Origin: Gerris lacustris
Taxonomy: Eukaryota > Arthropoda > Insecta > Hemiptera > Gerridae
Direction of reading: 5' to 3'
Assembly (NCBI GenBank): GCA_951217055.1
Contig: OX578282.1
Location: forward strand, 56,055,311 to 56,119,310
Length of the DNA: 64,000 nt
Within the stretch, counting starts at the first letter, position 1. Each line of letters begins with the position of its first letter. The translations under genes and the position numbers were made by a program. Shown here piece after piece: positions 56,146 through 64,000 of the stretch. The notes beneath the pieces were generated by a model. That model did not search any database. It saw nothing but the letters and a program-made list of their open reading frames with translations, and had not been told where the DNA came from.

Positions 56146-57559
56146 TAATCCTTAATCTTTAATCTAAACAAAACCTAGTTTAAAACTTTATACGAGAAAT
56201 ACATTTTTCCTTCAGTAAAATAGTTTTACTAAAATACTAATATTTTGTTTAGTAGGTACGCTACTTCAAGATCTCATACACTTATTTCAAAACTTTCAAG
56301 TCAAAGTAAAATTCATGGTCAGCTTGCATATTTAATATTCATAATTCCTCCTTTTCAACATAATAACTTCCTAAGGTGGTGTCAGTTAAAAATTTGATCT
56401 GTTACAGTGCCATAAAGTCACACCCAGGGAATAAACAAAATTAATCTATTACGGTGTATATTCAAGCCTAGAGAAAATAACAATTTTCGCGTAACGAAAA
56501 TGAAAAATATTTTTTCTCCTTAAAAGAAAACCCAGCGGAACGGAGAAATGTCACTGTTATTATGTCTACAATTTTATACCGAGTAAAAAAGGACATTGTT
56601 AGACATTAAACTTTTAACTTGGATATTTGTCTTTCTAGAGATATTCTGCTTCTCACAAAAACACGTTCCCATATAATTTGTTTTATTTCTTTCCATCTGT
56701 TTTTTTTTTTATTTAATTCTTTTTTTTGATCCTTTTGGTTTTTTTTATTTAATATTGTTTTCTTTCACTTCTGAATTCTAACAGTTTTAATATCTTTTAT
56801 TAATACTTTTTTTTTTGTAAAGCTTTCGAAGGTATTATAAAGGGTGATAATGTTTAAGAAAATCTTTTTTTGGTAAAATAATCTTGTCTTTTCCTCCTTA
56901 ATTATTTTTTCTTTATTTATTTTTTTCTTAAGGTTTTGTTTTATAACTTTTATTCATCATTATGCCGTAATAATGATATTTAATACTTGTTTTTCCCCTT
57001 TAACATTCTTATTATATTGTTTATTTTAAGGATCTTGTTATCCGCAAGGGAAAATTATAAATGTGTTTTGTCCCAAGATTGCTTGACTTTAGCCTTAAGG
57101 CGTTAGTTATTGTGATATTATAATCACTTATTATTTCTTGTCGTTTTTATTTTATCTATCGACGTCTACACAATTTGATCGTCATTATGGGACCGTCACG
57201 TTATCACTCTAAAGCAGGGTTTCCCAAACTGTGTGCCGCGGGATCTAGAATAAAATATAATAAACCACGAAGTGGTCAACCAAAAGTGGATTAGCAGATG
57301 TTAATATCATTATTCGTACGTAAAAATGTCTATAAATATCTTCATTCATACGTAAATGAAACTTCTTGGGTCTTCAACAGCAAGTTCCATTGTTAGCTCT
57401 TGTTTTTGGGGCATTTTTTTAGATTACTACTCCCCTTATAAAAAAAAGTGAGGGGTGTAACAATCTAAAGAAGGTGTAAGGAATGTTCTTCTTTAGAATG
57501 TTACCCCCTTTATAAAAACATAAGTGTGATATTCCTTTGTCCCAAAGTACCTTTTAATA
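56146..57559. other. AT-rich intergenic DNA with element fragments
   Basis: A hAT-like terminus CAGGGTTTCCCAAACTGTGT starts near 57214 without a visible partner. At 57420-57550 an inverted fragment of the GCACCCCC family occurs (CTTTGTCCCAAAGTACC). The T-rich stretch 56690-57000 holds no gene. Confidence 0.45.
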
Positions 57560-58740
57560 AAGAGCTTGGTTTCCAGTGAAATCCGCGTCACGAAGGGTTC
57601 GAAGTCCGAAGTTTCGCTTCCACTCCTGAAAGCATCTTCAGGGGTGTGGTGCATCGCGATGTTTACTTGATGCAATAACAAGACATACTGACAACTGGAG
57701 TGAAAGACAGCGTATTTATAATTACTATCTAGAACGTAGATTATACCTGGATTCCCCGGGGGTTCCTTGAGTCAAGTTGATCCTTTATCGGGATGACGCA
57801 ATCGGGCAGGTGTTCAAGGAGCTTCAGGATCAGTGACGAGACCTCATGGAAAGATGAGAAGTAGTACCTCAAAGCAGCCTTAGCAAAGAATGGCTTCAAG
57901 ACGGAAGGCATACTGCGAACCATCCGTCGCGAAGAGATCACCGAGGAACGCACCCCAGCAGAAAAAAACGGAAGACCAATGCAAGGTTTATCTCCCCTAA
58001 ATCGAAGGAACGACGGATAAGATAAGCAGGATTCTCAGTAAGCGCGGCATCGGGACCCTATTCAACGCCCACATGACCACCAGAGGCCTCCTGAAATCGC
58101 CGAAAGATCTCCTTCATCTCAAACTTGCTGTTTCTACCAAATCCCTTGCAGTTGCGGCAAAAACTACATCAGAAAAACCGGAAGATTGATCTCTACTCGC
58201 TTACAAGGGCACGAAAGAGCAGTGAAAAACGACGATCACAGATCAGTGATAGCTCAGCATTCTCAAGAAACCGGCCATCTCCTAAAGTTTGAGGACATCC
58301 GAGTACTCGCTTTTATGTAAACAGGTATCACTGCAGGATGGTTAGGGAGGGTATCGAGAAACAACCAGAGAACTTCAACAGAGAATGGATTCACTCTTTC
58401 CCGGACCTGGAAATCTCTGGTTAGCACCTGTGCCAAGCAGTAAGCAAGCTGCGGCGCCGAGGTCATTTCCCGACTTCAAACGTCACCTTCTCCACAAAGG
58501 AACACCGACAAAGGCAACACCTGCCCGATCGAGTCATCCCGACAAAGGAACCCCCGGGAATTCCTGGTATAATCTACGTTCCAGAAAGTATCTTTAAATA
58601 CGCCGTCCTTCACCCACTCCTGTTGACAGTATTTTTTGTTGTTGCTTCAAGTAAACATCAGAAGATGCTTCCAGTAGTGGAAGCGAAACGCCGGACCTCA
58701 AACCCTTCGTGAAGCGGATTTCACCGAAAAACCAATTTGT
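57560..58740 (+). mobile_element. Decayed Penelope-like element with inverted terminal arms
   Basis: The left arm (57568-57770) and right arm (58546-58735) are reverse complements: GGATTCCCCGGGGGTTCC against GGAACCCCCGGGAATTCC, GATTATACC / GGTATAATC, GTTTACTTGA / TTCAAGTAAAC, GCGGATTTCACCG at the end. Between them lies a broken coding remnant of RT-to-endonuclease linker and GIY-YIG endonuclease. Penelope-like elements characteristically carry repeated terminal arms, which may be inverted. The RT core is lost. Confidence 0.85.
57865..58320 (+). pseudogene. Penelope-like RT linker and GIY-YIG endonuclease remnant
   Basis: Three frames carry consecutive pieces. At 57865-58020: YLKAALAKNGFKTEGILRTI and RREE, the linker after the RT. 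From 58016: KISRILSKRGIGTLFNA then LLKSPKDLLHL, matching the ...KISR.L....I.T.F....K...LL...KD.L conserved region. At 58129-58320: FYQIPCSCGKNYIRKTGRLI then STRLQGHERAVKNDDHRSVI and AQHSQETGHLLKFEDIRVLA, a GIY-YIG nuclease with the CXC pair, Arg in STRLQGHE and a conserved His. Position YIG is changed to YIR and frameshifts separate the pieces. In intact elements this nuclease nicks the target DNA. This copy is dead. Confidence 0.88.
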
Positions 58741-59689
58741 TTATTACAAGTCTACTCGCGGACTCCTACGCTCCAAGTTAAACATCCCTTTTTTTGAAGT
58801 TATTTAGTCAAAGAAATTTATATTCTAAAAAAAAACAAAAACAGGGGAGTAACAATCTAAAGAAGTACCGTTTTTGAATCCATTGTTTAATTTTTACAAT
58901 GACAGCAGGTACCGCTGCTAGCTCCGTTGAACATTTTGGATATCGCTACTGTCACAGTAATAATTTATACTTCTGTATACTTTCATGACAGTACTATAGA
59001 GGTAGTTATCATGATAGAACTGTTGGAACGAATGCTATCGCCATGAAAACCAGGCTTTAAAGAGTGAATATTTAAACCTACGTATAAAAATAATTATTTT
59101 TATCGCATAGCTTAAATCGTGTTTGCTCCTTCCACAATATATATATCTAGTCATAGCTAACTTATGCCATTATGCCTTTATACTATTTATTTTAATGTTC
59201 CATTACCCTTGAGTAAATTCTTACCTATTGAAGGAATAATTTTAATATTAAGAAAGCTGAATTTTCCATCCTCTTTTTAACAAATAACATTTTAATATTG
59301 TTTTGTTTAATGTTTTTGAATATTTGTTTGTTTCAGGTAATCCAACATACTTTTACAACCTAATTATCTGGGTCAGGGACATTTAAAGTGAGTTTAATAT
59401 ACATTTATTATTTCTAATCTTGTATTAAAATCTTATATTAGTTTTTAGCGTACTTTCCAAACTAGGAAGATCTCCTTTTTTTTTTGTTGGTCTAAATATT
59501 TTTAATATAACTTAACAAATTAAGCAGCAAATATAATATTAAGAAATAATGGACTTAACTCAACTCATGAATAGGATATACTAAATTAGAACAATTGTTT
59601 AAACAAATAGGGAATTAATAAAAATCAATCATTTTCTTTACAGATACTCAAAATTATGAGAGGAATACATTCTGTCCCAGGTTCTAGAT
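58741..59689. other. Intergenic DNA, nothing identified
   Basis: A short GCACCCCC-family fragment may lie at 58795-58870 (AACAATCTAAAGAAGTACC). No gene recognised. Confidence 0.4.
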
Positions 59690-59822
59690 TCTTTAAGAGG
59701 AAATTTTATGTTCCTAGATCTACTAAAAGAATATTTTATTTCCCTGGTTCTCACTAAAAGAATATTTTATGTTCCTGGTTCTCACTAAAATAATATGTTA
59801 TGTCCCTATTTCTCATGAAAGT
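59690..59822 (+). repeat. Degenerate 30-31-bp tandem repeat
   Basis: CTCACTAAAAGAATATTTTA followed by TKTYCCTGGTT recurs at about 59720, 59750 and 59781, with decayed copies on either side. Confidence 0.8.
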
Positions 59823-59849
59823 ATTAATACAGAACATTAATACTTTCAT
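59817..59849. repeat. 13-bp stem hairpin
   Basis: TGAAAGTATTAAT, a 7-bp loop, then ATTAATACTTTCA: a perfect inverted repeat. Confidence 0.9.
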
Positions 59850-60049
59850 CCATAACATCTATCCATAACATTCACGTGACTAACTTTTGTGAATTCGTCT
59901 ATTTGCGAGGATTTATATGTGAATTAATTTTATCATTACCGTAAGTACCCTGTTTATTTGCGGATAGCTATATTGAAGCTACTCTGAAAAGTAAATAAAA
60001 ACAAATTAGAGACAAAAGTTTGGAAAGTTAATTGAGTGAAAAAGTTTTA

Positions 60050-60799
60050 GAACGAAGTTCCTTATGGCACGTCTGGAGCCCGGGAGTGAATCCAAAAAAA
60101 CGGCTAAAATCACCGTCACGCAAAATCCGTCACAAAATCGACAGATGACGATAACTTGAGTAAAAGCTCACCGAGTTAGATGAAATTTGGTGCACATGTT
60201 CATTTTACCAATGCCCAGGCTGAGTACGTCGGAAAACGTTATCCGCCCAAGCGTTCTTGCGCAACGCTCGCGTAAACGTAAGCTTTAAAAGACGGGAAAA
60301 AGTATTATTTTAAGGAAGCCTGTTACTTGTCTTGTTTTGATTATTTTTGTTATATATGTCAAAAATGTCACTTTGTTTTGTAAATAAATAAAATATAGTC
60401 ATGTAAAATTTCACCCTGATACAAGCGGAAGCTGTAGAGTATAGGGAAGAGATATATTTTATAATATTTTAAATTAATTGGCCGGGTAGGTAGAAAACAG
60501 TCCTATTTCAATCCAAACTCCTTTAACAAGCATACTCTTTCACTATAAACTTATCATGATCAACTTTTTTCTTATATTCAATATATATTATTTATAGTAA
60601 GACGCTTGCTTTAATTATACAAATAATGATTTTCTTTTAATTTTTCCCTAACTCTGCTAGGTACAAACAGTTCGTTACTTTTAATTTTGTCTCTTTTCTA
60701 ACTCCGCCATGTATAAGTAGTTAGTTAGTTAATGTATACGTACTTAGCAGTGTGATTTTATAATATTTATTTAATGAAAAATGTAAGGAACTTCGTTCC
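60050..60799 (+). mobile_element. GGAACGAAGTTCC-bounded repeat, copy without hAT insertion
   Basis: It starts at GAACGAAGTTCCTTATGGCAC and ends AAGGAACTTCGTTCC, as the element at 38415 does. It shares GGAGTGAATCC, TGACGATAACTTGAGTAAAA, CCAATGCCCAGGCTGAG, GATATATTTTATAATATTTT and CTCCGCCATGTATAAGTAGT with that copy. Confidence 0.75.
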
Positions 60800-62243
60800 T
60801 ACCGGGTGTCCCGCGACACCACACGTATTTTTTTTTTATTTATTTTTTTTTTTAAATAGTTTTATGATGTTTACATATATACATAATTTATATATGTATT
60901 TATTTCCATATTTAGTTGTATTACTGTTTATTTATTTTAGTATGATTCGTCCCAAAAATGTAACATGTGTTTTGAAACTAATGGTGTTATTGTATTAAGT
61001 TAACTTTACCTTTGCCACATACACGTAAGCGTAAGCCCTCTTTCCGCATGAATTTAATTACTTGACATTCCAGATTTTAACATTCGCAGCGTTTTTTGGG
61101 GAATTTACTATCGCGAAAGTTAAGGATTGAATGTCCCTAGTTCTCGCTTAATAATTGTGTCCCTAGTTCCCAGTAAAAATATACCTTTTATATCAGTAGG
61201 ATATATTTTTTGTTAGATTTTAAATTGAATGCAAAACCTAATTGTGGATGGTTCGTTATCTATGAAATCATACTACACGTATGATGCAGACATTTTCCCT
61301 TTAATTTCTAGGCTTTATACACAACATGGACGAAAGAAGGACAACATGATCAATGTTTAAAGATCATCATTAAGTTTAAAAAGAGGTCACTGCTGTTAAA
61401 AGTCTGTCGACTTTTAGATGTAGACGTATTGATTTTGATTTGACCCTGCTTTAATTTTATAATTGGAATCTAGCTGATGAAATTCAATTGAAATCGCGGA
61501 GTGAAACATTTAATGAAGTGACCTGAACTAAAGATTATAAGATAGCTTGATGTTTAATTAGAAATCTGTCTTAAAACCAAAGATTTTGTGTACTTCGATT
61601 TTAAATTAAGCCTCAAATTAAATATATTATCCGTTTGTCAGAATATAATATTATTAAATGTTGTACAGAATGATTTCAACCTCTTTAATTAGTTATTTTC
61701 TCATGAATTCATAATCACCAAGTATGAAGTTGTTGAAATCAATCTACATTAAATATTCAAGTTGACTTTTAAACCAATTAATTTTAACTTTCTTATTCAG
61801 TGTCTCTTACGGATTTATAATAACTTTCACAACATTTTTATTGATAGATTTCGATGATACTAATTGCACTGATCACTGATAGTATTGATTTTTTATTGAC
61901 TTCTTAAATTATTTTGATTTATATTCTTTATTAATATCTTTAGAAGACATTTTTAAAGCACTTAGCTTTTTTTCTTTTAATGCAAGGGGTTGAATAATAT
62001 ATCATCTAAACCAAGTTAATAAAAAAAAAAATGTTGCCAAAAAACATCGCAGCGATTATCTCTCGGAAGAAAATTAGAAAATGAACAAAACGTTTATCGT
62101 AGTAGTTAAATTTAAATATATACATATTTAAAAAATAATATGTAATAATATACAATGTATTATTAAATAAACATTGATTACTTTTTAAAAAAAGTAATTA
62201 AATTAATTACTTTTTAAAAAAGTACTTTTTAAAAAGGACTAAA
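60800..62243. other. AT-rich intergenic DNA, nothing identified
   Basis: Just right of the repeat, GGTGTCCCGCGACACC (about 60805-60820) can fold. Otherwise no gene or repeat border. ACTTTTTAAAAAAGT words near 62170-62235 are self-complementary. Confidence 0.45.
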
Positions 62244-62262
62244 CCCCCCCCCCCCCCCCCCC
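62244..62262 (+). repeat. Poly(C) homopolymer (19 bp)
   Basis: C run between AAA-rich flanks, 18 bp before the GAAGCGAGCG-family copy 4. Confidence 0.95.
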
Positions 62263-62280
62263 AAAAAATTACTTTTTAAA

Positions 62281-63009
62281 ACTAGGCATCGCGTGGCTCT
62301 ATCATTGAAGCGAGCGTATAGTAATAAATATGTATTGAATATTGAAAAGATTGATAATCATGAATCATGATGAGTTGATAGATAAATGGTATAGTACTAG
62401 TAGTAGTACAGCGGCTAGTAGTAAAGGAACCACCCCGCATTCTTACTATTCCACTAACCACCCATCTCCTTTTCAATTATTATAAAATGTAACTCTTTGC
62501 TACAAAAAAACCTACTGCATGTATCAAATTGAAATTTTGCATGCCTGTTTCAATTGTGCATTAGATGGTGTATATGAAGTTTTATTAAAATCGTTACGTT
62601 TGAACGTAAGATATCGGTAAAAAGGTTTTTTTCTCTATTATAAACGTTTAGGTCCGCTTTGATAGTTTTAGCGATCTTTATTAATTCATAGCGGTGTCGC
62701 TGTTGGTTTTACTAAAAAATGTTATTTGAAAGAAATGTTTGTCTCATCGAATAGATGATGATAAAATCTTTTCCCGTCCTGAAATTATAATTTAATTTTT
62801 GAACCTCTCGTTTACGCGAGTGTTGCGCGCGAACTCTTGGACGGACCACGCTGTCCAACGAACTTAACCTGAGTATTAGTAAGTGGATCATGTATACCAA
62901 ATTTCAACTAAATCGGTCAACTTTTACTCAAGTTATCGTCACACGCGTGAACGTTACTGGCAGACAGACAAGATGCATAGTTTGTTGAATGTAAGAAGCT
63001 CGCTTTAAT
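62281..63009 (-). mobile_element. GAAGCGAGCG-family element, copy 4
   Basis: It begins ACTAGGCATCGCGTGGCTCT and runs in the same orientation as copy 1 to ...AGAAGCTCGCTTTAATG, where the terminal GCTACGCTCGC motif is partly deleted. The 62-64-residue minus-strand frames again reflect conservation of the repeat. Confidence 0.85.
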
Positions 63010-64000
63010 GAAAAATAAAACCTCACAAAATTAGAAGAGGACATAAATTTGAAGGTTTAGTACAGGATTTGAAGCCACTCGGCAAAAAATATGCGGAAAA
63101 CTTTTGCGGATCCGCTAAAGGAAGGTCATATAGATAAATCAGCCCGTGCGGAGGTCCGCTTGTTGTGAACTCACCTCTAAAAACACTATCCACTCTACCG
63201 TACCATAGTTCCATCTTTCTTTATTTATCTTCGATTTTTTGTGTACCTCTTCTTGGTACTTCGCCCAACTTGTCCGGCAGATCCATCTTAGATTATTAAC
63301 TTGATGGTAGATATCCACGTGACATATTATGTGATTCGCGCGGTACTTGTCGCAGGATGCTTCCTTTATAATCACTCCAATGAAACGAGCGGCGACACAT
63401 ATCGACACTAGTGTAAGTCTATATCCTCGCAGTCTATCCCGTCGCGTCAGTGAGTTTAGAAATCTACCTTAAATGAGGCAAAGGGAAGTCGCTTCATCCT
63501 TCTTTCGACTCCCTTATTTTTCTCTCGGTAAACATTTCTCCTTTTTTCCTCGACAAACAATCTAAAGTTTATTTTGTATACCTTGTACAAAAGTCCATCT
63601 TACTCTAGATGCCTTTAGTTCCAAAATCAAATGGAAAAAGTTATTCAAAGTTTTCTTATAAGCGTCTTATTTCGCTTGATTTTTTTTTTCTTCTTCCTAT
63701 CTTATGGGGGAAGGGGTGGTCTTATATAACATTTACATCTGATATATTTCAATATTTTCCTCACCCCTTGTAGTTTCTTCTTGTTTAAGTTGGTTAGGAA
63801 GTATAGAATATACTTTATTCACATAAAGATTTCGAAAATCAAATTCCGAAAATTTAAAATCCTCTTGTACGATTTTAGAAATTTGTACTTTTTGGGTTCA
63901 GGGCAGAATATACACGGTGGAATACATTTTGAACAAAAACTAATAAATACTATAAATCGTCATTTAAGTACAAGCAGCAGATTTTATGATGAGTGACTTT
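63010..64000. other. Intergenic DNA, unrecognised open frame
   Basis: The minus-strand frame 63139-63408 (89 codons, with LRWICRTSWAKYQEEVHKKS) has less AT-rich composition than its surroundings but no motif I recognise. It could be an old element fragment or an exon remnant. Nothing else is supported. Confidence 0.3.

Noticed and set aside
63139..63408. 89-codon minus-strand ORF as a host gene
   Set aside because: No motif, no splice or promoter support, and no recognisable family.

Overview
This window looks like arthropod, most likely insect, nuclear DNA. It is strongly AT-rich. The only cellular genes I can support are eukaryotic-type tRNA genes with internal A and B boxes and oligo(T) terminators. 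Everything else that can be identified is eukaryotic transposable-element sequence: Copia, a two-ORF LINE, an RTE-type LINE, a Penelope-like element, tRNA-derived SINEs, hAT, PIF/Harbinger-like and other inverted-repeat DNA elements. I see no convincing host protein-coding exon. The organism assignment is inference from repeat content, and I cannot name a species.

Layout. 1-1.2 kb: 3' end of a Copia pol gene running in from outside the window, then a probable short LTR. 1.5-13 kb: intergenic DNA with small inverted-repeat elements, one long member of a family ending in GCACCCCC with a 180-bp tandem duplication, and a 1.3-kb element with GTTGAGC-type ends. 14.0-15.9 kb: a tRNA-derived SINE split by a hAT-type element with a perfect 8-bp target duplication. 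18.6-19.0 kb: a second SINE type with a 13-bp target duplication. 20.4-25.8 kb: several non-autonomous repeats, including an 815-bp element inserted in one arm of a large inverted repeat.

26.0-31.3 kb (minus strand) is the main coding feature. It is an apparently intact LINE: ORF1 with a coiled coil and an SGNH/GDSL-hydrolase-like domain, and ORF2 with endonuclease, reverse transcriptase, RNase H and a terminal zinc-knuckle-like motif. The two ORFs overlap as ATGA. ORF2 ends only a few bases before a 25-bp poly(A) tract. A tRNA-like sequence lies 160-260 bp upstream of ORF1 on the same strand. 32.4-35.7 kb carries two intact tRNA-Trp(CCA) genes and one decayed copy, with two tandem copies of a GAAGCGAGCG-ended repeat between the intact pair.

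35.8-64 kb is again a repeat graveyard: MITEs, a SINE nested in a repeat, a hAT transposase remnant nested in another repeat, two RTE-type LINE remnants, a 22-copy 31-bp minisatellite, a PIF/Harbinger-like MITE with TAA target duplications, a hAT element with a perfect 8-bp duplication carrying a nested element, and a decayed Penelope-like element with inverted terminal arms and a hammerhead-like motif.

The genes do not form a pathway. LINE ORF1 and ORF2 would act together as a retrotransposition ribonucleoprotein, and the SINEs are expected to depend on some LINE machinery, though nothing here proves which one. Long poly(C) runs recur at repeat edges and inside elements.
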